DNA of 64,000 nucleotides from an uncultured Azospirillum sp. (lineage in GTDB: Bacteria; Pseudomonadota; Alphaproteobacteria; RF32; CAG-239). Shown piece by piece: positions 49,618-58,776 of the stretch (positions are counted from its first letter, which is position 1; the number at the start of each line of letters is the position of its first letter). Made by a program: the position numbers and the translations under genes. The notes under the pieces are model-generated. The model did not search any database. It saw only the letters and a program-made list of their open reading frames with translations, and had not been told where the DNA came from. The stretch spans positions 74,259 through 138,258 of the forward strand of contig UQCS01000001.1 in NCBI GenBank assembly GCA_900539605.1, written 5' to 3'.

Positions 49618-51399
49618 ATGAAAACACAGGATTTTACGCTGGAGCCGAACGGCAGCCGAAATTTTAAATTCTCCGACCATTACAAACAAATGTGGCCGTT
49701 TGTCAAACCTTATTGGGTGCGCGCGTTGCTGGCTATTTTGATCTGTATCCCGGTCGGAGCGCTGGATTCGGTGGTCGCCCTCGCACTTAAACCGTACATG
49801 GATGACGTTTTAGTCGACAAAAGCGCTTCTTCCCCCGCCTATATTCCGGTGTTGATCGTTGCATTCACAACGGTACAGGGTTTTTTGAATTATGCCGCTA
49901 CTTATCTTAATACCTGGGTCGGCACCAAAATCAACCATGATTTGAAACGTGCCCTGTTCAAAAAGCTGATGGGACTGGAGCCGGGCTTTTACGACCGCAA
50001 TGCTTCGGGCATGGTAATTCAGCGCTTTTCTGCTGATGCCGATACCGCCTGCACCGGTCTGCTTGACAACCTCAAACTGTTTGTCTCGCGCTTTTTTTCA
50101 TCGTTGTCGCTGATTGCGGTTTTGATCTACAATTCATGGCAATTATCCATCATTGCCATTGTGGTTTTGTTGTGTGCTCTGCTGCCGCTGGCTCAGGTTA
50201 AACGACGGATCAAAGGCATCATCAAAGACACCATCAACCGTTCTTCGACTATTTTGACACATTACAACGAAAGCTACGCCGGCAACAAAACCATTGCTTC
50301 TTACAACCTGCAGGAGAAAATGTACCGCCGTTTCAACGATATTTTGCGCTCGCTGTTCAAACTGACGATGAAAATGGTACAAAAAACCGGATGGATGACG
50401 CCCCTGATGCACGTGGTGGTCTCAATCGGCGTTGGTGCGGTGATCGGATACGGAAGTTATCTGATCGTTAACGGCACCATCAGTTCGGGCAATTTCGTTT
50501 CTTTTATTACCGCTTTGATTATGCTGTACACGCCGGTCAAAGGCATCGGCAAAAACTTCAACAATGTTCAGGTCTCGTTTCTGGCGATTGAACGAATCGT
50601 GGAAGTTCTGGATCTTGAACCGGCAATTGCCGATAAAATGGATGCCAAAGAGCTGACCGAAATTAAACGGGAAATCTCCTTCAATCATGTCGGTTTTGAA
50701 TATGTTGAAAACACCCCGGTCTTAAAAGATATTAATCTCAAAGTCAAAGCCGGTTCCACGGTGGCGCTGGTCGGCAATTCAGGAGGCGGCAAAACCACCG
50801 TCGTCAACCTGCTGCCGCGCTTTTACGATGTTACGGAAGGCTCTGTAACTATTGACGGCACCGATATCCGCGACTATTCCCTGCAATCGCTGCGTGACAA
50901 AATCGCCGTGGTCTTTCAGGATAATTTTCTGTTTTCGGGCACCGTCAGAGACAACATCCTGCTCGGCAAACCCGACGCCGACGACCAAGAGATCAAACGG
51001 GCCCTTAAAATGGCCTATCTGGAAGATTTTGTCGACAACCAAGAAAACGGAATGGATTGTGATATCGGCGAAAGAGGCTCAGCGCTTTCGGGCGGGCAAC
51101 GGCAGCGTCTGGCAATTGCCCGTGCCCTGATCAAAGATGCGCCGATTGTTATCCTTGACGAAGCAACGTCGGCCCTGGACAACCGTTCGGAAGCCGTGGT
51201 CCAAAAAGCGATCGACAATCTGATGCAAGACCGTACCGTATTTGTTATCGCCCATCGTTTGTCAACCATTCAAAACGCCGATATGATTGTTGTGCTCAAT
51301 AACGGTGAAATTGTCGAAACCGGAACTCATGACCAGCTGATGCAAAAAGACGGCGGCGCTTACAAGACGTTGTACGAAGCCCAGTTTAAGAAAAAATAA
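49618..51399 (+). CDS. MsbA-like lipid exporter ABC transporter
   Basis: A 593-residue half-transporter with six membrane helices (residues ~25-330) and a C-terminal ATPase: Walker A GNSGGGKTT, Q-loop VFQDNFLF, signature LSGGQRQRLAIARA, Walker B IVILDEATSALD and H-loop IAHRLST. This architecture and the Ala/Leu-rich transmembrane half resemble MsbA, which flips lipid A-core; the N-terminal extension (PNGSRNFKFSDHYKQMWPFV) is usual for alphaproteobacterial members. Other lipid or peptide exporters of the same class cannot be excluded. Co-transcribed with the DUF1294 gene. Confidence 0.88.
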   Translation: MKTQDFTLEPNGSRNFKFSDHYKQMWPFVKPYWVRALLAILICIPVGALDSVVALALKPYMDDVLVDKSASSPAYIPVLIVAFTTVQGFLNYAATYLNTWVGTKINHDLKRALFKKLMGLEPGFYDRNASGMVIQRFSADADTACTGLLDNLKLFVSRFFSSLSLIAVLIYNSWQLSIIAIVVLLCALLPLAQVKRRIKGIIKDTINRSSTILTHYNESYAGNKTIASYNLQEKMYRRFNDILRSLFKLTMKMVQKTGWMTPLMHVVVSIGVGAVIGYGSYLIVNGTISSGNFVSFITALIMLYTPVKGIGKNFNNVQVSFLAIERIVEVLDLEPAIADKMDAKELTEIKREISFNHVGFEYVENTPVLKDINLKVKAGSTVALVGNSGGGKTTVVNLLPRFYDVTEGSVTIDGTDIRDYSLQSLRDKIAVVFQDNFLFSGTVRDNILLGKPDADDQEIKRALKMAYLEDFVDNQENGMDCDIGERGSALSGGQRQRLAIARALIKDAPIVILDEATSALDNRSEAVVQKAIDNLMQDRTVFVIAHRLSTIQNADMIVVLNNGEIVETGTHDQLMQKDGGAYKTLYEAQFKKK

Positions 51400-51411
51400 A
51401 CCATAAAGCCC

Positions 51412-51430
51412 CGGTTTTCGGGGCTTTATG
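51412..51430. terminator. Terminator between the exporter and batD
   Basis: AAAGCCCCGG and CGGGGCTTT around a TTTT loop, between convergent genes; T-tracts are short. Confidence 0.7.
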
Positions 51431-51469
51431 GGCATAAGCTTTTCTCTCACCGGACAGACGAAAGCAAAT

Positions 51470-53233
51470 TTAACGGTACAATTCCGGCAGCGGCTGCGGT
51501 TGTTTTGACGATTGTTTTTTACGGTTGCGACTGACATCGGCAAAAACGTTCATAAACTTTCCGGCGTCAAAATCTTCAGGAGTCCCGGAATACAATGCTT
51601 TGCGCAATTGCTGCAGCTGAACGGCAAACTGCGGATCTCCGGCCAGTTTTGCTACATCGTCCAAATTGCGAACCTGTGCCTGAGGATATTGTTTGCGTCC
51701 CCAGGACATAACATTGTCTCGAATTGCCCGCAAATCATTGTTGCGAACCGCTTTTGCCACGCTGGCCGGAGCAGCGGCCGCAACCGTTTCCTCCTTGTTT
51801 TTTTGCCGCGGGTGACGCAGCATCCACAAGCCGAACAACCCCGCCGTTGCTGCAATTCCGGCGGCAAAAGCCGTTACTATATACCAGATGACCGGTGCCG
51901 GCGCCGCATTTTTCAGCAATTTGACTTCGTCTTCGGCCAATGTTTTTAATTGTTCGCCGCGAGACGACACCGCGGGAACAGCCTCTTCTGCCACCGGCAA
52001 TGCCGCGCCCGGTGCAACCTGGACCGTCACCGCCGGCAAAACAGCTTTTTCCATTTTGCCGCTGTCAACGTTATACCAATTAACCGTTATTGCCGGAATT
52101 GTCAAAGGACCGCTCTTTTCCGGAATATACACGGTGTTGATTTTCATTACCGAAACAACATCGCCGTTTTTAACCTCGCTTTGAATTGCCGGTTTCTCCG
52201 GATATTGTTTGACCCCGGAAATTTCCGCAAACTTAATTTTCGGCAACTGGGTATCGATCACGCCGGTAACGCGGAGGTAAATTTCACGGTTAACGGCTTC
52301 ACCGCTTTTAAACTGCGGCAGTTTTTTTTGCCAGTCGGAATAAATTTCCGCCTTTTTGGCCGGCAGCCACCAATAACCATTATTTTCTTCAGGGATTTTG
52401 CCGACTTCGATGCTGATCGGGCGGGCTTTGAGCGTGACCGGTACGCGGGCGCCGAACATTCCGAAGCCAAACGCATCGTCGTCCAGACCGCGAAAAGCGC
52501 CGAGAAGGCTTTGCATAGAGTCGTTACGACGCGCTTCGGGATCCAGATAATAGCCTTCAAACCGCACCTCCGGAATCACCAGACTGCCGCTTTTTTGCGC
52601 AAACAAGGCATAATTAAAAGTGATTTCTTTAACTTCGACACCGTTTTGGATTTTCGATTCAATCCGCGGATCACCGAGACTGCGAATAATCCAGTCATCG
52701 CCGCTGCCCACGGCCATAAACTGCGGCGCATTTCCTTGCAGCGCTTCCGAGGTGGTTATTTTAAAACTGTAATTTATCTGCTGCTGCACCAGCGGATCGG
52801 CATTATCGATGCTGCGGCTGACCGCAAACCGCGGCGCTGCCGGTACATTTTGCAATTCATCCGGCATTGCGGCCGGATCAAGCACCTTCAGGCTGATCGG
52901 GCGACTGGCCGCGTTGCCGACCTTCAGGGCAGGAATAGTATAAGTTCCGGCATGATCGGCCGCCATTGATACATTCCAAATATAAGTCTTTTTCATCTGA
53001 CCGCCGCTGTAACTTCCCCGGTATGAGTTGGAAACCATATGCACATTAAAATCACGATTCAACACCGAAAAATCGGGACGGCTGCTGCCGGGATCGCCGT
53101 CATACTCCAGGCTGAGAACAAAAGTTTCTCCGGCAGGAACCGGATTGCGATTGACTTTAGCCGTCAGAACCATGGCTTCGGCCTGACTAATCATCAACAA
53201 ATTCAAAATGACGAATAAAATCCATTTTTTCAT
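51470..53233 (-). CDS. batD: BatD-like oxygen-tolerance membrane protein
   Basis: A 587-residue protein with a signal peptide (MKKWILFVILNLLMISQAEA), two or three periplasmic immunoglobulin-like BatD domains (VNRNPVPAGETFVLSLEYDG; AVSRSIDNADPLVQQQINYSF; FKSGEAVNREIYLRVTGV), one membrane helix near 455-475, and a cytoplasmic tail. BatD is the last gene of Bat operons in Bacteroides, Leptospira and many Proteobacteria, linked to stress tolerance and envelope integrity. It follows the BatB/BatC fusion by 2 bases. Confidence 0.88.
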   Translation of the reverse strand: MKKWILFVILNLLMISQAEAMVLTAKVNRNPVPAGETFVLSLEYDGDPGSSRPDFSVLNRDFNVHMVSNSYRGSYSGGQMKKTYIWNVSMAADHAGTYTIPALKVGNAASRPISLKVLDPAAMPDELQNVPAAPRFAVSRSIDNADPLVQQQINYSFKITTSEALQGNAPQFMAVGSGDDWIIRSLGDPRIESKIQNGVEVKEITFNYALFAQKSGSLVIPEVRFEGYYLDPEARRNDSMQSLLGAFRGLDDDAFGFGMFGARVPVTLKARPISIEVGKIPEENNGYWWLPAKKAEIYSDWQKKLPQFKSGEAVNREIYLRVTGVIDTQLPKIKFAEISGVKQYPEKPAIQSEVKNGDVVSVMKINTVYIPEKSGPLTIPAITVNWYNVDSGKMEKAVLPAVTVQVAPGAALPVAEEAVPAVSSRGEQLKTLAEDEVKLLKNAAPAPVIWYIVTAFAAGIAATAGLFGLWMLRHPRQKNKEETVAAAAPASVAKAVRNNDLRAIRDNVMSWGRKQYPQAQVRNLDDVAKLAGDPQFAVQLQQLRKALYSGTPEDFDAGKFMNVFADVSRNRKKQSSKQPQPLPELYR

Positions 53234-53235
53234 AG

Positions 53236-54981
53236 TCAGTTATCCTTATAACGGTTTTTGAGATACTCTTTACGGATGAAAGCCCGCAACAAGCCGCCGC
53301 TGTCTTCGGGAATGTCCCGGAACTGCTGTTCGCGCGCCTGAACCGCCTCGGTATATTCGGGTTCCCCTTTTTCAGGCGGTTGGTTGCCTTCGGCCTCGGC
53401 CTGCGGCTGTTGAGCGCTTGATTCCTGTTGTTCCTGCGGCTGCGCGACCTCGCTTTGATGACTGTTTTCTTCATCATCACCGCCGGACCGGTTCTCTTCT
53501 GCCGGACGCGGTTGCGGCGTTTGTTGCTGCTGTGCCTCCGTCCCCTGGCCGCCGGCAGAAGATTGACGGTCAGGATTCTGATCGGACTGACGGTTCTGAT
53601 TCTGCGGCTGACTCTCATCGGAAGACTGTTCTCCCGACGATTGCTGTTGCTGCTGATTCGGCTGCTGCCGGTTCTGCTCCTGATTTTGTTGTTGATCCGA
53701 CGATTGTTGCTGTTGTTGTTGCTGCCGTTTCAGGTATTCAAGATTAAATTTGGCATCTTCATGCGCCGGTTCCAGTTCCAAAACCTGCTCATATTTGGCA
53801 ATTGCTTCTTCTGTTTTACCGCCTTTGGCCAGCGCGTTTCCCTGATTATACAGGCTTTCGGCATCATCGCCGGCAAAATATTCGTAAGCGCGCTCAAAAT
53901 CACCGGAACGGTAATAAGCCGAAGCTTTCCAGCCCGGATCTTCAAAACCGGCAGCCGCCTTTTCAAAATCTTGATTGTTAAACGCTCTCATCGCCTCTTG
54001 GTTGTTATTGAGAAAGAATCCCGCCTGTGCGTTGTGGACAAACCCCAACGCTATTACCGCCGTCATAATGCCGCGACGGAAAAAATATAAGGCGCACAGC
54101 AAAGGAATAATCAGCAAATAATAGCCTGCATCTTCCCAGATTTCACGATTATTGCGGCTTTGTTTCAGTTTTTGAGCCGTATCTTGCGACAGATACGTCG
54201 CAAGGCGGGTGATGCCCGAAGCGACGTTCACGGCGATGCCGCCGCCTTTTTCGGCAATCATTTTCAATTTGTCGGAACCTGCCTGATTCGCAATTATGGT
54301 ACTCACACGGTAACCTTTAGCCTCAGCAGCGGCCGCCGATATCATCGCCAGATTAAAATCCTGTCCGACGTCCGCGGCCAAAACCACGATATTGCCCTTT
54401 TGATATCCCGACTCGCGAAGACGTGCCACCGCATAATCAATCGCCCGATTAAGACGGTCGCCGTTTTCAGGCATGATATCGGGCACCACCGCACCCAGCA
54501 GGTTGTCAATCACACCGCTGTCTTCCGTCAACGGACTGATCAAAAACGGTTCTTCGGTATAAACAATCAGACCGCTTTGCACACTGCCCAACTGTTTCAA
54601 AAGATCGGAAATTGCATATTTAGACCGCGTCAGCCGGTTGGGGGTAACATCGGTATTATCCATATCCGAAGACATATTCAGCAAAAACATGACCGGATTT
54701 TCCGGTGCAAATGCCGGGATGTCCTTCTTCTGCCACGCCGGCCCCGCCAAAGCGACAATGGCCCCCGCCATACCGGCAAACAACAGGTTGGCCACCAGAC
54801 TGCGCTGGCGTGAAGACCCCCGCACCAACAAAAAATCCAACAGTTTCTGATCACAGACGCCTTCCCAGGCCGAAACGTTTTTCAATCCGGCAAAAAAGCG
54901 GAAATAACCGGCAAGCGGCAGCAGCAGAGCCAACAGCCACCACGGGCGCAGAAAATGAAAATTGTTGATAAAATCTTCCAT
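53236..54981 (-). CDS. BatB-BatC fusion: VWA membrane protein with TPR and Gln-rich tail
   Basis: A 581-residue protein combining two usually separate Bat proteins. N-terminal membrane helices (10-27, 63-82), a VWA domain (~95-270), a membrane pair (~285-325), then TPR units (FNNQDFEKAAAGFEDPGWKA; ESLYNQGNALAKGGKTEEAI; EQVLELEPAHEDAKFNLEYL) and a long Gln/Asn/Glu-rich disordered tail. In BatB the metal site is DxSxS; here it reads LLNMSSDMDNTD, i.e. Asn for the first Asp and Asp for the last Ser, so metal binding is probably altered, whereas BatA next door is intact. Confidence 0.87.
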   Translation of the reverse strand: MEDFINNFHFLRPWWLLALLLPLAGYFRFFAGLKNVSAWEGVCDQKLLDFLLVRGSSRQRSLVANLLFAGMAGAIVALAGPAWQKKDIPAFAPENPVMFLLNMSSDMDNTDVTPNRLTRSKYAISDLLKQLGSVQSGLIVYTEEPFLISPLTEDSGVIDNLLGAVVPDIMPENGDRLNRAIDYAVARLRESGYQKGNIVVLAADVGQDFNLAMISAAAAEAKGYRVSTIIANQAGSDKLKMIAEKGGGIAVNVASGITRLATYLSQDTAQKLKQSRNNREIWEDAGYYLLIIPLLCALYFFRRGIMTAVIALGFVHNAQAGFFLNNNQEAMRAFNNQDFEKAAAGFEDPGWKASAYYRSGDFERAYEYFAGDDAESLYNQGNALAKGGKTEEAIAKYEQVLELEPAHEDAKFNLEYLKRQQQQQQQSSDQQQNQEQNRQQPNQQQQQSSGEQSSDESQPQNQNRQSDQNPDRQSSAGGQGTEAQQQQTPQPRPAEENRSGGDDEENSHQSEVAQPQEQQESSAQQPQAEAEGNQPPEKGEPEYTEAVQAREQQFRDIPEDSGGLLRAFIRKEYLKNRYKDN

Positions 54982-55989
54982 CTACAGTCCCTTTCTTTTC
55001 AAAAAAACGGCCAGCAGCGCCAGCAACAACGCCCCTGACAGCGGCCAGTAGAAAAGGTCTCTGGCCTCGCGCACAAACTGATCTTCGTTAACGGTCGGTT
55101 CCAAGCGGTCAATTTCATCATAAATTTTCTGCAGACCTGCGGTGTCGCCGGCACGAAAATAAGTTCCCCGGGTTTCCGCCGCCAACTGTTTGAGGCTTTG
55201 TTCGTCGATCCCGCCCTGCGGCGCCAACCGAATACCAAACAACGATCCCATTAACGAATCTTCGGCACCGACGCCGATGGTATAAATTTTTACTTTTTCG
55301 TCACGGGCCAGATTTATCACCTGCGCCATGCTGAGGCTGCCGTCATTATTCTCGCCGTCGGTCAGCAGGATAATAATTTTATTGTCGCTTTTGCCGCTTT
55401 CACGGATATTTTTCAGGGCCAACCCAAGGGCATCGCCGATTGAAGTGGAATTTCCGGCCATACCGGCATCCATTGCCCACAAAATATCACTGACCGACTG
55501 TTTGTCAAAAGTGACAGGCGACTGCAGATAAGCGCGGGTTCCGAACAGAATCAGCCCGATACGGTCGTTGGAACGTTGTTTGATAAAATTTCCGGCTGCC
55601 AGTTTCACCGCTGTCAGACGGTCAATCCGTCGGCGGTTCAAAACAAAGTCGGGTTCCCGCATTGAAGTGGAAATGTCCATCACCATCATAATATCGCGGC
55701 CGTAATCCCTAATCCGTACCGGTTCACCCAGCCACTGCGGGCGGGTAGCGGCGACAACCAGCAAAACCCATACCAGCGACAGCAAAATCAGCCCTTTTGA
55801 CCAACCTTCGCCACCGTCAGCAGACTGCCGCCACAAACTGCCCGATTTGAGATTAATCTGAGCAATATCTTTTAAAAAAGGCACCCGCAATGCATCGCCG
55901 TGCAGTCCTTTGACCGGCGGTAACCAGCGATATACCGCCCACGGCAGCAGCAACAGCACAAACATCCAGGGATACAGTAAACGGATCAT
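54982..55989 (-). CDS. batA: BatA-like VWA-domain membrane protein
   Basis: A 335-residue protein with N- and C-terminal membrane helices and a central VWA domain with an intact metal-ion site: MVMDISTSMREPDF (DxSxS), LILFGTRAYLQSP (Thr ligand region) and LLTDGENNDGS (Asp ligand). In the family it works with BatB as a membrane scaffold. The gene overlaps the DUF4381 gene by 4 bases and abuts the BatB-BatC gene. Confidence 0.9.
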   Translation of the reverse strand: MIRLLYPWMFVLLLLPWAVYRWLPPVKGLHGDALRVPFLKDIAQINLKSGSLWRQSADGGEGWSKGLILLSLVWVLLVVAATRPQWLGEPVRIRDYGRDIMMVMDISTSMREPDFVLNRRRIDRLTAVKLAAGNFIKQRSNDRIGLILFGTRAYLQSPVTFDKQSVSDILWAMDAGMAGNSTSIGDALGLALKNIRESGKSDNKIIILLTDGENNDGSLSMAQVINLARDEKVKIYTIGVGAEDSLMGSLFGIRLAPQGGIDEQSLKQLAAETRGTYFRAGDTAGLQKIYDEIDRLEPTVNEDQFVREARDLFYWPLSGALLLALLAVFLKRKGL

Positions 55990-56438
55990 AAGTTTTCTCC
56001 AATCCAGCTGCGGCAGAAACGATAAAGGTCGGCAATATCGCTACTGTCATAGCTCTTTGAAGCCGTATTCATATAAGGGGCATCCAGCAAAAGCCGCGCC
56101 GCTTTGCCGGAAATTTTCACTTTGGAATGCCGATTTAAGAACTCAATCCAGTCAATGCCGAACAAGGCGGCCGCCGACTTGTATTTATAAACGCAGATCC
56201 GACGCAAAATCTGTGACATCTTAACCGCCGACGCTGGATCGGGACGGCGGGCATTCTCCAGCAGCCTGAGCGCATAGCGTTTTTTGCTCTTGCGCAACAT
56301 TATCCTTATCAGCCAAACGGCTATCGCCAGCGCTACCAGCACGGCTAACATCATCCACCAGCCCCAGGCCAGCGGAAAAAACGATATTTCGGTCAGCGGC
56401 AGGTGAATGTCGCGCAGCTCCGGTAAATTGTCCTGCAT
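55986..56438 (-). CDS. DUF4381-family membrane protein
   Basis: A 150-residue single-span protein: an N-terminal short periplasmic stretch (LRDIHLPLTEISFFPLAWGWW) and a helix around 27-47, then a cytoplasmic helical domain (ILRRICVYKYKSAAALFGIDWIEFLNR). This is the DUF4381 layout that normally sits between a DUF58 protein and BatA. Here it is the first gene of the operon; the MoxR ATPase and DUF58 genes that usually precede it are not on this side. Confidence 0.82.
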   Translation of the reverse strand: MQDNLPELRDIHLPLTEISFFPLAWGWWMMLAVLVALAIAVWLIRIMLRKSKKRYALRLLENARRPDPASAVKMSQILRRICVYKYKSAAALFGIDWIEFLNRHSKVKISGKAARLLLDAPYMNTASKSYDSSDIADLYRFCRSWIGENL

Positions 56439-56520
56439 TGATCAACGCCTTTTTTGTTTTATCTGTATTAAATTTAAGTTTTAATCCGCCAAATATCAAG
56501 ACTTGTTTATATATTAAACA

Positions 56521-56548
56521 GAAAACCCGGCTCAAAGCCGGGTTTTCG
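56521..56548 (-). terminator. Terminator of marC
   Basis: GAAAACCCGGCT and AGCCGGGTTTTC form a 12-bp stem with a CAA loop, 16 bases after the marC stop on the minus strand. Confidence 0.85.
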
Positions 56549-56563
56549 GAAAGCGGTTGCTGT

Positions 56564-57172
56564 TTAGTAAACATGGTTGGAAATCTGTTCAATCAAAACC
56601 GTAATGTTGGTGATAAAAAGCTTGACCGAAATCGCCAACAGAATGATCCCGAAAAACTTTTGCAGCATATAAATAAAACTGGGACCGAGCTTTTTCTCGA
56701 TCAACTTGGCGAGACGGATAACCACATAAACCACCAGCATGTTAGCAACAATGGCCAGCAAAACGTTAATGTTGGCAAATTGGGCACGAATTGTCAGCAG
56801 CGTGGTCAAAGCGCCGGCACCGGCAATCAGCGGAAACACCAGCGGCACAAACAGCGAATCTTTAGGCGTATCCGGCCCTTCGCGAAAAATCTCGATATCG
56901 AGAATCATTTCCAACGCCATAATAAAGATAATCAGCGAACCGGCAATCGCAAACGACGACATGTCAAGTTTGAACAAATCCAGAAAGAACTCGCCGATAT
57001 AAAAGAAACCGATAAACATCAGAAAAGACCATAAAGTAATCTTGTCGGCATTGATCTTCTTGCCGCGTTTCTTCAACTTAAGAATAATCGGAACCGACCC
57101 AAGAATGTCAATCACTGCAAACAAAACAACAAAAGCACTGATAAACTGGCGCATGCTGAATTCGGAAAACAT
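56564..57172 (-). CDS. MarC-family integral membrane protein
   Basis: A protein of 202 residues after the chosen start, with six membrane helices and the MarC/UPF0056 pattern: FAVIDILGSVPIILKLKKRG at the N-terminus (AxxDxxGxxPi), LAIAGSLIIFIMALEMI-type third helix and PLVFPLIAGAGALTTLLTIR (PlaiPliaGPG-like). Role unknown; the original multiple-antibiotic link has been withdrawn for E. coli MarC. The start at 57172 is favoured by GAGG upstream and removes a non-hydrophobic tail. Confidence 0.88.
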   Translation of the reverse strand: MFSEFSMRQFISAFVVLFAVIDILGSVPIILKLKKRGKKINADKITLWSFLMFIGFFYIGEFFLDLFKLDMSSFAIAGSLIIFIMALEMILDIEIFREGPDTPKDSLFVPLVFPLIAGAGALTTLLTIRAQFANINVLLAIVANMLVVYVVIRLAKLIEKKLGPSFIYMLQKFFGIILLAISVKLFITNITVLIEQISNHVY

Positions 57173-57241
57173 CTGTACCTCTTTGAAAAAAATTAAAAAC
57201 CGCACTTGTCTTAACACTTTTGCGAATGCAGTCAACAAATT

Positions 57242-58624
57242 TTAATCATAAAAGGCGGAATTTTTGTTTATTGTATAAATATCCCGGTTTTCAGGCAGAT
57301 TATACCACACATACATCAGATTGCGGTCAGGGCAGTCCGCACGGCACCAGGCGTCATAATTGCCGATCACCTGACGTTGCAGGCGGGACGGAAAAACCAT
57401 CCGAATCGTGTTATCCAGTTTTTGCGCCAGTGCCGAAGAAAACGACGGCGAACTGACAATATTCATTATCACTATGCCGCCGGGTGCCACCCGCCGCCGG
57501 ACCCGTGCAAAATACTCGGCGGTTACCAAATCAAGCGGAATAATATGACGGCTTGAATAAGTGTCGAGAACAATCAGATCGTACAATTCCGTGCTTTCTT
57601 TCAGGAACTGGTTGGCGTCCTGAACCACAAAACTCTTGTTGGGTCCGAGTTTCTCCGGTAAAAAATATTGCTCGGAAATTCGCTGTAAAGAAGCGTCGAC
57701 GTCCACGTAAACATAACGGTTATGCCGGTCGTTAAGCCCCATCGTAAAACCGCCGGCCCCGACAATCAGAATATTTTTGGGCCGGCCGTCAACCGGCAAC
57801 GGCGCAATAAAATTGTCTTCGACAAAACAAACATAATCAAAACGCAGCGCCGGATCATCCGAAACTTTGGAAGCACCGCCGCCGTTCATCATCATAATTT
57901 TGGAACGGCCGCCGTCGGCTTCCTCCACCGATACCGTCGTTACCGCATTGTTTTCGACAATATGATACAATTCCGCCAACAGGCTGTCCCGATTGAGCAA
58001 CACCGCCGCCAGCATGATCAACCCGGCAACTATATAATTGCGCCAACCCAGCATCCATGCCGTCAGAAGCGTTACCGCGGTTATCAGCATAATGGTATGG
58101 TTAACCCCGATAAACGGCATAATCAGCAACGTTGTCAAAATCGAACCCAACACCGAACCCACCGTATCAACCGCCATGATTTGACCGGTATTGTTACGAT
58201 CAAAACGATTAAGATAACGGCTCAAAACCGCGGTGATTTTTCCAAACAGATAAGGCGCTGCCGACAACAGCAGCAACGAATAAATAAATGTCTGTACAAC
58301 GTTGGAGCGCACACCCGCCGCATTCATGGCCACAAAATAAAGATCTATCAGCAGGTAAGAAGAAGCCAGCACTGTCATCAGCGCAATGATAACAAAATCA
58401 GCTGCCAGCACCCGGCGAATCCGATTGCGGCGAATCGAAACCACCGAACCGCGATAATAACCGAGAGACATAAACGCCAGTATAATGCCGATAATAATTG
58501 AGGCCGTTACCGCGGTAGAACCGACAAAACCACTCAACTGGCGCATCACTGCCAGCTCCAGTGACAAGCTGGCAAAGCCGCCGGCAAATACCGCCGCAAA
58601 CAAAACATATTTCAGATTTCGCAC
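57242..58624 (-). CDS. Membrane-anchored spermidine-synthase-like protein
   Basis: A 460-residue protein with an N-terminal half of six to seven membrane helices (SLSLELAVMRQLSGFVGSTA is a typical entry motif of fused spermidine synthases) and a C-terminal Rossmann methyltransferase-like/SpeE domain: ILIVGAGGFTMG (glycine loop), YVYVDVDASLQRI (acidic end of strand 2), VVQDANQFL and YDLIVLDTYSSRHIIP. The His-rich gatekeeping residues of true aminopropyltransferases are not obvious, so the substrate may be another amine. Start is GTG at 58624. It is divergent from the DUF2628-like gene. Confidence 0.82.
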   Translation of the reverse strand: MRNLKYVLFAAVFAGGFASLSLELAVMRQLSGFVGSTAVTASIIIGIILAFMSLGYYRGSVVSIRRNRIRRVLAADFVIIALMTVLASSYLLIDLYFVAMNAAGVRSNVVQTFIYSLLLLSAAPYLFGKITAVLSRYLNRFDRNNTGQIMAVDTVGSVLGSILTTLLIMPFIGVNHTIMLITAVTLLTAWMLGWRNYIVAGLIMLAAVLLNRDSLLAELYHIVENNAVTTVSVEEADGGRSKIMMMNGGGASKVSDDPALRFDYVCFVEDNFIAPLPVDGRPKNILIVGAGGFTMGLNDRHNRYVYVDVDASLQRISEQYFLPEKLGPNKSFVVQDANQFLKESTELYDLIVLDTYSSRHIIPLDLVTAEYFARVRRRVAPGGIVIMNIVSSPSFSSALAQKLDNTIRMVFPSRLQRQVIGNYDAWCRADCPDRNLMYVWYNLPENRDIYTINKNSAFYD

Positions 58625-58713
58625 CGTTCAGTCTCCCGCTTTCGTTTTTTTTCAAAGTTATAGGCAAAGCAGATATTATGCAACAATTTTTCGGCAAAGC
58701 CGAACTTATCCGC

Positions 58714-58742
58714 TTGACCTTGCGGGGAAAAAACGATAACGT
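58714..58742 (+). promoter_or_regulatory. Promoter of the DUF2628-like gene
   Basis: TTGACC, 17-base spacer, TAACGT. It lies 35 bases before the ATG at 58777 and supports that start over upstream in-frame codons. Confidence 0.6.
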
Positions 58743-58776
58743 AAGCGTACGGCTCCTTTCTCAAACGAGGTATGTG

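Noticed and set aside
53400..53740. CAA/CAG-rich tract in the BatB-BatC gene as a regulatory microsatellite
   Set aside because: It encodes an in-frame Gln-rich linker with mixed codons, so it is protein-level low complexity rather than a pure slippage tract.
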